Source: Amaranthus tricolor (lineage: Eukaryota; Streptophyta; Magnoliopsida; Caryophyllales; Amaranthaceae). From it: 64,000 bases of DNA. The notes under the pieces were generated by a model. The model saw only the letters and a program-made list of their open reading frames with translations, had not been told where the DNA came from and searched no databases. Each line of letters begins with the position of its first letter. Positions within the stretch are counted from its first letter, which is position 1. The DNA lies in the NCBI RefSeq assembly GCF_026212465.1, contig NC_080049.1, positions 21,525,803 through 21,589,802 on the forward strand, read 5' to 3'. This document shows positions 1 to 11,500 of the stretch, in pieces. The position numbers and the translations under genes are program-made.

Positions 1-415
1 TGTTGTAACTAGACTTAAGGGAAGTCTAAGGGAATAGAGAAGCTTCAAGAGAAGCGTGAGAAGAGAAAGAGAAGGAGAAAAAGAAGAGAAGAGAAGTAGG
101 CCTAGAGTAGAGAAGCTTCAAGTGAAGCATATTGTTTTATGTAATTGTATTTGATTGCCTAAAACATAGTGAGAATTTTAAAATCCCGGGGGGTCGTGGT
201 TTTTCCTTCTTATTAGGCCAAGAAGGTTTCCACGTAAAATCTTTGTCTCCTTTTATTATTTTTCTTTTCGTTTTGAGTTTAAGTTCTGTTCTTTTCTTGA
301 TACAATTCCGCAAAAATTAGAGGCAAAAATCTTAAACTTAATACACAACAATTCACCCCCCCCCCCCCCCCCCCCCTCTTGTTGAATTCGATCATCTATT
401 AGCATTCCTACAATT
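1..415 (+). mobile_element. Copia-type LTR remnant, cut by the window edge
   Basis: The stretch has the look of the 3' part of a plant Copia LTR and its leader: a CCACGTAAAATCTTTGTCTCC box near 230, then CAACAATTCACCCC, a long C run and a CTCTTGTTG segment. A position near 410 (CCTACAATTGACAAAT) resembles a decayed primer-binding region of the CAATTGGTATCAGAGC kind. Nothing coding follows, so this is a solo or truncated LTR. The family call rests on general resemblance only. Confidence 0.45.
356..376. repeat. Poly-C tract (21 C)
   Basis: Twenty-one consecutive C residues, probably slippage expansion of the short C run normally found in the leader of this type of Copia element. The exact length is uncertain because such runs are prone to sequencing error. 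Confidence 0.9.
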
Positions 416-419
416 GACA

Positions 420-2079
420 AATATAAAAAGATATACACCGATCATATAATCATTAGTTTAGTAAAACAAACACACTAAGTAAATACAGTAACAATGATCC
501 TTATTAAATTAAGCAATAGCAAGTAGAGTAATCTTGTAATAGGTTTATTAAAGTCACATTATATTGTAATAGTTTTAAAGCCCTAATAATTTCCTAAAAG
601 TAAATGAAAAAAATCAATACTTTTCACAATAAATTTTAAACACCAATTCAATCATTAATAAGTCAATAACACCAAATGAATCCAAACCTCAACTAGTAAT
701 CTAGATTTAAAAAATAGCTTTAAGGTAGCAAGAACCCTCATTAAAAAGATAAGAGTTCCAACTCCCATGCGTGTTATTTATAGAATAGTCATATTATGGT
801 CAAGAGTCTCAATTTAATCATTAGAAAGAAAAAAAGTAGATATTAACGTCTAAAGATATAGTTGATTAGGTGGGCAAAGGCCCAATTGAACATTTTTGTG
901 GAGTACTTTTAAAATAGTGTAGAATCGTGCGATTTTAGTTGCAATTTTATGAGTCTGACGATTATAATTGCGATTCTAGAATTTGAAGAACATATTTTCT
1001 TTGTTAAGCTGTATTTTAAATGCTACTCTATTAGCTTTTTATGCTTTTATATCATTAGTATAATATCGATAAGAATAAAGCTTGATAATAATTTAAACTT
1101 CGTCGGAGATTCAAGAGTCCAAATCGGAGCAAAGTTGGAGTATGCATAATCCGACTTCAAGTGGATGTGGACTGGAAAACATAATCTGAGTTTTATTCGG
1201 AGCAAAGTTGAAGGGTGGATAATTCAAATCGAGTCTGATATATTGGCATCCCTAAGGATGAGGTTGGAAAAAATGAAACAAAAAAATGAAGTTTTTTTAT
1301 TTGAGTTATGATTTTTCCCCTTGGAATTTACGGATTTTGTTATCAAGCATATATCACTCATTCATTATTAATTTCAGCAAGTCTCTCTATAAAATAGGTC
1401 CATACAACCAGTCAATTTAATGATGTTCTTTAAAAATTAATTAAGTAATTTAAAATGTAACTGAACATGACATGCTTGATACTATTTATTTATTTTTTTT
1501 AAATTAAACATTGGGTCATCCCGTATTAAGCCATCACGATAAAACGGTCTTAATAAAGAAGTTTTCTATTAATTTTAAGTCAATATTTTTATCCATAAAT
1601 AAGCTACTCATCATTTTTTACATAAATTAACGACAACGTAATGCTCAAATTCTCCCGTGAGACGATCTCATGTGTGAGACCGCATGTTATATTGGACTTA
1701 GTAGCCTATTTAGCAAAATAAAAGAATACAATTGCTTCTTTAATTCTTCCTCATCACACCAATCCTTCTTTCTTCTCAATCGTCTTCTTCGATCGTCTTC
1801 TTTGATCGTCTATGTGTATTTTTATTTGCTTGATTATACAAGATTGAATTACTATCGTAATATCAAGATCTTAATTTGTGGATGTGCATTGGTACTAAAG
1901 ACAATGACGATAATGAGTATGGTGATGAAGATGATGAAATGTCTCCAACTGATGTATCTACATTTGCCTCCATCTCCATGTAGCACTACGACTTTTAACC
2001 TATTTTCCATGACATCTGCAACTATATTATTTTAATTGAATACATTTCAATTATCTAAATGTAGTTGTTATATACTTAT
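420..2079. other. AT-rich spacer without a supported gene
   Basis: No reading frame here shows a recognisable domain. The longest frame (1670-2035) has low-complexity composition and no homology that I recognise. Around 1656-1684 there is a short hairpin-like GTGAGACGATCTCA / TGTGAGACC motif, and near 1541 an ACGATAAAACGGTCTTA motif. Both resemble ends of the small GAGACGGTCTC elements seen again at 37.7 and 50.5 kb. Confidence 0.5.
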
Positions 2080-3030
2080 TATATTTGACAATTTAAACTT
2101 TGAAATTGGCATTTTAAGGCTTGAAATTGACTATTTAAAGCTATAAGTTGATACTTTAAGGTTTGAAGTAGAAGATTAAAATTAAGTATTGGAGTAGGCA
2201 ATTTAAGCTTTATAATTGAAATTTTAAGTATTAAATTGACAATTTAAGGCTTGGTGTTGGCATTTTAAGTTTTAAAGTAGGCAATCTAATTCTTGGAATA
2301 GACATTTGAAGACTTAAAAAGGCTTTTAAAATGATGTCAAACTTAATCTTTTGTAAAATGAAGGTTAAGGCTTGAAAAGGTCATTTTAAGCCTTGAAATT
2401 GACATTTTATTCCTTAGAATAAACGTTAAAAACTTTAAAGTAGGATGTTAGACTTTATAAAAAAAAAGGAAGGTTAAGGCTTTGAGTGATGGTTTTAATT
2501 ATTAGAATAGACATTTTAAGCCTTGTAATAGAGATTTTTAAACTTTGAAGTAGGATATTAAACTTAATCATTTTGGAAAAGTATGTTAAGGCTTTTTAAT
2601 CCTTGTAATGGACATTTTAAGCTTTTGAATATATTTCCTCTATCCCTACGAGAATGCACCAAATACTTTTTGAGTGAAATTTAGCGGAGTGGGAAATTGG
2701 GTTAGAGAATAAGACAAAAAACAAGTGATGATATAAATGAGTGGTTAAGATGAAGATATATAATAAGTTTATGAATGAGATTAAAAGAAATAATGAGAAT
2801 ATTGCCAAAAAAGGTGAAGAATTAGTAGGACAAACTAATATGGAAAGTGGTGCAAATTAAGTGTGGCAGAGGGAGTACATTTTAAGACTTGGAATTGACA
2901 TTTGAATATTTATAGTATGATGTTGAACTTAATTAAGCCTTGAAATGTTCATTTTAATACTTAGAATGTACATTTTAATTATGGGATCAGCATTTTAAGC
3001 CTTGGAATAGACCTTGAAAGCTTTAAAGTA
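2080..3030. repeat. Degenerate minisatellite (TTGAAATTGACATTTTAAGG-like units)
   Basis: Roughly 28-32 bp units of the form CTTGAAATTGACATTTTAAG recur many times with substitutions and small indels (for example around 2100, 2220, 2390, 2510, 2600, 2890 and 2990). The array is interrupted by a Stowaway-like insertion. No coding potential is evident. Confidence 0.7.
2634..2875. mobile_element. Stowaway-like MITE inside the minisatellite
   Basis: The right end reads GGCAGAGGGAGTA and the left end TATTTCCTCTATCCC, i.e. imperfect inverted ends of the CTCCCTCYGTCCC type flanked by TA. The interior (GATGAAGATATATAATAAG, then AAAGTGGTGCAAATTAAGTG) matches the interior style of the Stowaway copies at 31958 and 46593. 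The left terminus is decayed. Confidence 0.55.
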
Positions 3031-3091
3031 TGATGTTAATAACATTAAAAATTGTTTGGCTGAAATTTTGAATTTGCCGCATACATACAAC

Positions 3092-3883
3092 CAGGAGTGT
3101 TCAATAATATCCGATTTGGAAAATCCGACCCGAATTATCCAGTATCTGATTTTCAAAATCGGATAATTTACCCGATTAACAAAATTCGGATAATCCACAC
3201 TGGGTACCCAAACCCAGGTATTCGGGTCAAATACAAATCCATTTTACGCAAAACCGGATACTTGGTATCCTTTTTATTAATTAATTTAATTTTTTTTTAT
3301 ATATATTTTTGGAAACCATAATGCTAATGCTATTCATTTACTCTATGCAGTGCGCCGTTTCATAATTCATTTCATCGCTTAGTTATTTCTAACTTCTTAG
3401 TATCTTCCTCAAAAATCTAAGTAAAACCCTTATTATTTCACTCCTTCATCAAGTCATCATCACTCATCAATTGCTTTTAGTTTTTGGTAGTTTGATCACC
3501 GGCTAACTTCTTAGTATCTTCTTCAAAATTTAAATCAATCGTCTTTAGTTTTTAATAGATTGATGTGTAAATTTATGATTGTATTTTAATTTCTATACTC
3601 TCCCTATTTTTTACCTCATAATTTGTTTTTTTATGACTAATTAAGTTAATTATTTCTAAAGAGTTAGTATTTGAATTCTATATAAATTTTTTTTAAAAGA
3701 AATAAGAGAAGAAAAGCATGTTTAAAGGAAATAAATAAAACTGTATATCCTTTTTTCAGCCCAGTTTAAACCAGATACCCGAATTACGGATATTCGATTT
3801 AACCTAGGTCGGAACCGGGTCACATTTTTAGGTATCCGAAAAATCGGGTATCCGGATTTCTGAATCCGGGTTGAACACCCCTA
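3092..3883. mobile_element. Non-autonomous hAT-like inverted-repeat element
   Basis: The ends are CAGGAGTGTTCAA and TTGAACACCCCTA. Both subterminal arms are rich in GGGT/ATCCGG motifs (AATCCGACCCGAATTATCC on the left, GGTATCCGGATTTCTGAATCC on the right). Flanking 8-mers CATACAAC (3084-3091) and CATATAAT (3884-3891) agree at 6 of 8 positions, with both differences C/T, which is consistent with an aged 8-bp hAT target duplication. No transposase frame is present. Confidence 0.6.
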
Positions 3884-3948
3884 CATATAATTGTCGCAAA
3901 GGAGATTTGCTCATAACATTCTTATCTACCTGATGCATACTAGACAAG

Positions 3949-4454
3949 TGTGAATATTTGAAATAAGTAGCTTATTTTAATTAAAAGTTTTAAAAATAAG
4001 TTTGGTCCTAAAATAAACGTCTTCGTGTTCGATCCTAAGGTCAGCGCTTATTCGCTGTTACTGAAAACGAACAAGAGAAGAACATGTTGAAAGTAAAAAA
4101 ATTTACCACAAATTTATTCGTTATTAGTAACAGAGTAACAATGAATAAAAGAAAGACAATATGATAACTTTTAAAAGGTAAAAAAACAATGAGTAGTTGG
4201 ATATTCATAACAACGAGCCTTAATGGCAACTTTTTTTTTCTTTTAAAAATTATGATATTGTCTTTCTTTTGTTCGTTGTTACTAACAACGAACAAAATTG
4301 TGGTAAATATTTTTTGACTTTTAACATATTCTTCTTTTGTTCGCTACTTTTTATTCGCTGTTAGTAATAGCGAACAAGCCTTAGGCTCAAACACAAAAAC
4401 TCTTATTTTGAAAATTATTTTAAGACAAAAACCTATTTATTTCAAATGTTCACA
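3949..4454. mobile_element. Fold-back MITE with near full-length inverted arms
   Basis: Ends are TGTGAATATTTGAAATAAGT and the reverse complement of ATTTATTTCAAATGTTCACA. The arms continue inward as an imperfect palindrome: CCTAAGG at 4034 and CCTTAGG at 4379, plus the CGAACAA/TTGTTCG pairs and TTTACCACAA/TTGTGGTAAA. The whole element could fold into one long hairpin. No clear target duplication was found. Confidence 0.7.
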
Positions 4455-4489
4455 TAATGTGATATGATAATGGCAAAATTTAACATTTA

Positions 4490-4866
4490 GGGGTCGTTTG
4501 GATTGAAAGTAAATATTTAAGGTAGTAAAAAAAGTCAAACTAATGTAACAAAGTTAATTAGAAATGCAAATGAAGTTATTGAAATAATTGTGATAGAAGT
4601 AGAATAGGAGTAAATTAAAATAAAAAAATAAAAAAAAATTTGATTTCACTCATTTAGATGCAAAGAATTCCTCCACCTCCCCCTAGGTTAATTTATACTC
4701 CAAAATAAGGAAACTTATTGCTATTTTCTCTATTTTTTATTACCTTCTAATTTATTCTTCCACCTCTCTAACAATCAATTTTTTTTAATCATCTACCTAA
4801 CTAACTTTAAATTCCTACTTTGACTTTTACTATCTCTTAAATATTTGCTCTCAATTCAAACGACCC
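4490..4866. mobile_element. Harbinger/Tourist-like MITE
   Basis: Terminal inverted repeats are GGGGTCGTTTGGATTGAAAG and its partner ending TCTCAATTCAAACGACCC. The element is bounded by TTA on the left (4487-4489) and TTA on the right (4867-4869), the 3-bp target site typical of PIF/Harbinger. The left end has one extra G. Confidence 0.75.
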
Positions 4867-4869
4867 TTA

Positions 4870-5518
4870 ACCTCAAAAGGCCCAATAATGTTTTTCATTG
4901 GTTAAATTCCAAACCCACCTAAAATCCAACCCAACAACATTCCAATTTCCAATCAAACCAAACAGTTGAAGATTAGGATTCAAGATGAAACTCTACCTAC
5001 CTAAAGTGGGCACATCAAATTCATGTAAGTGGCAACTCCACAACTTTGCCCTTCAATTCCACCATCATTCTCTTTATTTTAATCACAATTCATTCTAAAC
5101 ATCAAATATGAAAAAGACCTCAAACAATTCCACAATCATTCTCTTCTATTTTCATTACATAATCCCTCTTTAATTTTGCTCTTTCCACACATGAGAATTT
5201 TACTTAAATCTAGTAATAACCAATTATGAAAGCAAAGAAACAAGCCTTTTATGAACCCCACCCATTAAACATGGCACACCTTTTACCTTAATTATTTGAC
5301 TAAATTAAGTAACAATAAATTATTGAAGTCCTTTAAGTGTTAATTAACACATAACTCTAATAATAATAATCTTAACGCCTTACGATTAAGATTTTATTAT
5401 ATAAACTAAAAAAACCAACTCGTTTATTATAAGTAAATATACTTTTATATGAAAAAAAAGCAAATATGAAGTATTTTAAAAAACTTGAGGAGATATTATG
5501 TAGATTAAATTCAAAAAT
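4870..5518. other. AT-rich spacer, nothing recognised
   Basis: Low-complexity AT-rich DNA with no convincing frame, RNA motif or complete repeat. Confidence 0.5.
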
Positions 5519-5526
5519 GTTATATG

Positions 5527-6516
5527 TAGAGGTGTTCATTCGGGTAATCGGGTCGATTTCGGACGGGTGTCATTCGATTCGGTTGTATTTCAGATCGGTT
5601 ATATTTCGGATGCGTGTTGCGACAGGTAATACTCGGGTCGGGTCGGTTAGTTACGATTCGGTTGAAGATCGGTTATTCGAGCTATTGGGTTAGCATCAAT
5701 TCGGTGTCGGTTGAAGTTCATGTCGAGTTTCAATCGGTCTCGGGTTGTCATTGGTTAATAATTGGTTAGGTTTAACCGGATTCAGATCAGGTTCGGGTAT
5801 TTTTCAAGTAGAATTTGGCTACGAATTGCAAATTACTAATTACCATTGATCGAGTCAGTATCAGATTAAGTTGTTAGTCATTTTTTAATTGATGATTTAA
5901 GGTTCATTTATTTAAAGCAAAATAATGAAAATGCAAATCAATTAGTTATCATTATTACATTGTTACTTTTACTTGTTTGACCGGAAATTAAAATTATAAA
6001 GTTCTATCAATTTTCATATAATTTAATTAAAAGTAGTTAATAAACATTGACCATTGATTATTAACTCTAAATATATGAAACCATGTATTTATAAAATTTA
6101 TTTTATTAAAATATTTATGACTTTATTAGAATAACTAATAAGATGATTGAATATGAGTCAATCATACTTTTATGTAAAAAATTGGCTCAGGTTTATAACA
6201 GTTCTATCTAAACTTCGTTCAGATTAAGTCGGTTTTAGCCGGATCAAGTTCGGTTTTGAGCATGATTCGGGTCGGATATTACTGGTGTCGGTCACTATTA
6301 AGTTCGGGTAATCTCGGTTAATAGTTACGTGACGGTTAGAAAAATCGGTTACAGCTCGGGTTCAGTTTTCTCATTTTCGGTTGTCAACCGGTTCGGGTAT
6401 AGCTTCGGGTCGGCTGATATCGGTTCGATAAACCTAAAAAAGAAACACATTTTCGGATCGGTTTACTTTCGATTTCGGATCGGATTTTAGGGTCGGGTCA
6501 CTTTTGAACAGCTCTA
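5527..6516. mobile_element. Non-autonomous hAT element with perfect 8-bp target duplication
   Basis: The ends are TAGAGGTGTTCA and TGAACAGCTCTA, flanked by identical 8-mers GTTATATG at 5519-5526 and 6517-6524. The subterminal arms are packed with GGGTCGG / TCGGTT motifs, and the AT-rich centre carries no transposase. It belongs to the same loose class as 3092-3883 and the element starting at 62376. Confidence 0.85.
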
Positions 6517-6524
6517 GTTATATG

Positions 6525-7230
6525 ACATGTCTCATTGAGATATAATGTCCATATATTAAATAATTATATTGATGTTAACTTTAGTAGAAAATATTAATAT
6601 TTTATATGATATGTTTATTATGAATTTATGATATACATTGGATATGATGATGATGATTTCTTATGATATACATGCTATATAATTTCAATTCAACTAATAA
6701 TTATATTTCATGTGGAAAATCTCTGAAGATGTCATTTATAAATTTTCAATTTCTTTATTAAATTGTATGATTGTATAATAATCGTCTTTAAAGAAAAAAA
6801 AAGAAATTTGTAAATAACACTCTCAACTATTGCTCATTAACTCCTTTTGAAGTGAATTGCTTATTAACTTAAAATACCCCAAACTATTATTTAACCTTGT
6901 ATACCCTCAAGTATTAAGTTACTTAACCTTGTATAACTCCAAATATCGCTCATTAACTCAAAATAACTAAAACAACCGAATAAAAATAACATGTATAGTA
7001 TTTATAGTTAAATATTCTAATACTTTAAGGTATACAAACTTAATACTAATATATCTTAAAAAAAAACTTTATACTAATATTTGAGAGTAAAAAAGAAATA
7101 TTTTAACTAGTTAATAAAACCCCATAAAATACAAATAACCATGAAGGCACAAAACTTGTGCCCTGTGTCACACAGTCTCTCTTTCAATTTACGTCTCTTT
7201 CTAACTTTAATGGAGATTACGAAACCCTTT
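6525..7230. other. Spacer upstream of the transporter gene, with a possible old MITE
   Basis: Direct repeats such as GCTCATTAACTC and AACCTTGTATA occur between about 6820 and 6960. CTCTCAACTATTGC near 6820 and AATATTTGAGAGT near 7077 may be decayed inverted ends. No gene is seen. Confidence 0.35.
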
Positions 7231-7370
7231 AAAATCCCCATAAATAATTATCATAGAATCTCCATTTTTATCTCTTTTCTCTCAATTCAACCCAAAATTT
7301 GCTGCTTTTTTTAACTAACTATAAGTTACCGATTCTCAAATTTTGGTGAAGATTTTTCTCTGTGATCAAG
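7231..7370 (+). promoter_or_regulatory. Probable core promoter and non-coding first exon of the transporter gene
   Basis: A CATAAATAATTA box near 7230 could serve as TATA element. It is followed by a CT-rich leader that ends at a good donor, CAAG|GTAAGC (exon end 7370). The 5' UTR intron would then run to one of the acceptors at 8442, 8454 or 8480 (TTGTTTCAG|G). A small optional leader exon around 7562-7628 (GATGCAG ... AATACAG|GTAGA) is possible. The exact start of transcription is not visible. Confidence 0.45.
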
Positions 7371-8582
7371 GTAAGCTTTGCTATTTTGTAGTTTAAGTTC
7401 TTCATTTTCTTTTGAATTTTGTAAATATGTTTGGGTTTTTTTTTTCTCTTCTCTGTGTTTTTGTATTGTTCTGGGCAATGAATTTTTCTTTTTGGTCAAA
7501 TTAATCTTAAGTTTAAAACTATTTTAATTACAGCAATTTGAAAGTAATTTGTTTGATGCAGTAAAAAGGAATAAACTTTCTGGGTAATATGTGAAGTTCA
7601 GATGTATCTTCCTTTTGCACAGAATACAGGTAGAACTTAGAAATTTTCTTTTGTAATTTTTCAAAAAATAAAAATAAAAACAAATAATAAAGTGACAAAA
7701 TTGAGGCTGTTTTGTATTGTTTCCAGCATATGATTCGTGATCTAGAACATGTTGTTTTGTGGTTGTGCCATGTTATGGGTCAATTAAATATTATAATTAT
7801 AATCTGACAAAACATGGAAAGCAAAAGGATTGCTTCTTATGAAAATATTCTATATGACTCTATATATTTTTTATTATTTGGTAATAATTAATTGTAAGAG
7901 AAATGTAAGATCCAGTTGGTGATTTTTTTATTATGTAAAATTATTATTATTGCTATGAATCAACATGGGGTTAGAGTCCTTTTCCACTTTGGAGTAGACT
8001 TGTTCTTATTTATTGTTCTTTCCTATAAAGTTTTGATGAAAACTTGCTCATCAACAATTACTTGTATTAGTTCAAAGGTTGTATCTTTTTCACTAGTCAA
8101 ATTTTTGTCAATGCTATATCAAATATACAAATTTTATTGCTTTGATTATTGATTTCAATCAGTGAAGCATAATTTGCTAGTTAGTTCGCCTTTTGAACTC
8201 ACGGTTCCCTCAAAATGGTTCAAAAATAGCCTAAACCATTATTTGCTTTTTTCGATTTGTGATTCACAAGGTGATTAGCGAATCATGAGACACTGATTTC
8301 AATTTCTGTGAGTTTTGGTTATATTTTGATTATTCTAACATGGGAAATTTGTCTTGCAAAACATCTGGTTGTGATTTGTTGTGCATTTAAAGCTTATTTA
8401 GATCTTGCAAGATGATTTGTCTAATGCTGGAATGTTGTACAGGAGGACTTGCAGTGATCATCTAGCTTAGTTTGTTTCAGGAGGGCTGTTTATCTGGCGG
8501 TTTTTCGGTCAAGATAAACAGCTCTTAAGTGGGAATAGGAGGTAAGGTCGCACTAGCATCGACTTGATTCCGATTTCTAACA

Positions 8583-11500
8583 ATGACTTCTTCGAGTAAG
8601 GGTGATAAGAAAGCTACTCTAGATGCGGGAGCATGGTTGTTTAATATCGTCACTTCGGTGGGGATCATCATTGTTAACAAGGCCTTGATGGCTAGATATG
8701 GTTTTACTTTTGGTAAGGCTTCACTGTTTTCTTTTGTAATTTGATTTGCTATCATACTTTCTTTATAATTCATGTCTTCAACCTTCATGATCCTTAAACA
8801 GTTGATTTATATCCTGCTTTTGAATTCTATTGCTTATTAAGTTTGAATCTCTTTTAGAAGTGACGGGATCCTTAATGTACCTTATATAGTAACATAGATA
8901 TATTTTATTTAAAGGGAGGAAAATTCCAGTTTAATGCTCTAACATGTAACATTACTTTTTATGAAAATATTTCTTCTATTATAATATGTGCATTAAATGT
9001 GAATTTCTTTGATACGTGGATCCTGTCATAGTCTTATAGTTATAGAAGAAGTCTAGGAGATTCAATGTTTCTTGACTAATTTTAGCCACAATAAATCGAT
9101 AGATCTATGATACATTGATAATGAAATGTATAGAGAAGGAATTCTTTTCAAATTATATTTAAAATATTGTAAATGTATAATATTTTCTTGTCTCTGTTCT
9201 CTTAACATTAGAGGATAAGTCTTTGCTTAATTTAAGAATCGGAGGATTGTTTCATTTGGGGAATCCTTTTTTAAGGTGAGAATAAGAGTGTAGTTTATAA
9301 GGTATTGAGGTTATAGTCTGGAACCAAGTCCAAGCTCACTTAAAAGTCTAAAGTAGCTAATTTGGACTGCAGTTGACTAAAAAATGGGTTAAATTAGACT
9401 CAAATGATTGGAGTCTGAAGTCCGAAGTATCATTAGTTCAAACTACAATATATTTAAGTTCAATCAGAATTTATGGAAGCTAGGATTTTGAAAGTCATCA
9501 GTGTCAAAACATGATGTCAATGAAAATTTGCGTAATTGTATTTTTGATGTTTAGAGAGTAGACATGGTTTAGCCAAAAATATTTAGCAGACTATTTTTTG
9601 CATTGCTCTCTATTGGATTTAGAATCAAGGAGAATCATTTGGATTTAGTTCAGAAATTCAGATTAGATTTGGGCTAAAATGAATATTTTCATCAAGATTT
9701 GTAATGCGAAAAGCTCAATGTAGTCCTTCCAGTTTACAACCTTAAGTCGTGGAAGAGCAGAGGACACTGTTCTTGATTGGAGCATGTTAGTTATTATGTT
9801 GTACATGAGTAGGATCCAAATACGTTATTTCATGGGGAGAAGCACGCACCCTGTTTGCAATTTTTGTTTGGAGGGTGGTGCTGTTCGAGTGGTGGGGCAA
9901 CAATATTGTTGAAGTTGGTGCTGATTTTTGTGATCAAGGTCATCTTACTGTATATAGCTGGGCCATTTTATCATTTTATGATAACTATGATATCTAAAAT
10001 GCTTCTCACTTGAATGTTACTCCCTTAAAAATTGGTCATCCCTAAACTCGCTAGTATTTGAGTCATCATTTGCGCCATGCAAAAAGAGAATGGGGGGGCA
10101 TTAGCATCACAGCATCGTGTAGCCGTGTTAATTGAGCATATAGCCTCAACAAGTCTTTACTCATGACTAATATGAGCACCATAAGGCATAGAGTTGGCTG
10201 TTGAGAATATAGCATCATAAAGTTAGCCTTACACCCATGGCCCAGTCAATTGAGCATATAGCAGCATAAAGTTGGCCTTACACCAGTGGAGCTAACTTGA
10301 ACAGGTCCCTCAGTTAATTTTTCATGACTAGTATGAGCACCAAAGAATTGGTTGTTGATTCAGTGATCAAGGCGTACATCAAAGTAGAGTTCAATAGAAG
10401 CTTTATATTGTTTGCATAAAGCTGATATGAGGTATGCCAAGCTTCAATTAAGCTATTTGGTTACAATGTACATTATCTCTGTAGTCTGTTGCATTGGCAA
10501 TGATCCACTTGTCGATTGGGCTTTCATTGCCAAAGTGGGTTTTAGGAAATAATTATGTGTCAGTCAAAGACGTCCTTTTTTCTTTATACTCCTATATGCT
10601 TATCACAGCAGGAACTTAAAATATAATCTACGGAGCAATCCTGAATTACTTATTCATGGAAAGGTGGCATTTTGTAAAAGGTGTGTTGGGTTTTTCAGTA
10701 ACCTCAGAAAGACACCAAATATTGATGGTTTTGACTTTGAATTGAACTTTTTTTGGATACTTCATGATGCAGACAATGAGAAAATGGTTGAGATGAGCGA
10801 TTAAGATTGAGTTAGAAAGTTCTCTGGAATATCAGCCTATTTATCCTTCAGAACATTTTCTATTACAATGAGTTTGTAACAATCTAATATTATGTTTGCA
10901 GAAACCTTTTTTGTCAAGTCAAGCACCCCCATTGTTGATCAAATTAGAGAGGTATTGGAACTTGTGGGGACATCTGAACATGAGCTTGGGGCTGTAAAAT
11001 AGGATGAGGGAGTAAGTAGAAACTCCGAGGAACTTGTAGTGAGACTAAAGGGGAGAAAGGAAGCTCAAATAAGCTGGAAAATAGGTCAGAAGGGTATCAA
11101 GGGGGTAGTGTTAAGGGAGACAGGGAGTATAGGAAGGAGATGGAAATAGGAAATAGTGGTATTAGGTCCTTCTATAATACAGTTCGTTTTTCAGTGGCTT
11201 ATTGTACTCATTGTCTGTTGTTGACCCTTATGGGGCGTTTAATTATTGGTATTAAATTAAAAAAATTATTGGTATTAAATTGTGGTGATACAAAAGAGTT
11301 TTTGTTTATATTTTCACCGATTGTGATTTATGCCATTCCCTTGATAATGAAGCTATCATTCTAAAACATGTGTTTTTCTTCATTGTTTTTTATGCCACCT
11401 AATATCACATTTGCAAGCGATAATGGATATGATTTAATTTTGTGAGGGAAAAAAAAGTGGAGTAGAACAACTGAACAAACATGACCATCAACTTTTTAAA

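Noticed and set aside
1670..2035. 121-codon ORF as a gene
   Set aside because: Low-complexity Met/Ser/Leu-rich translation, no domain, and overlap with repeat-like sequence.
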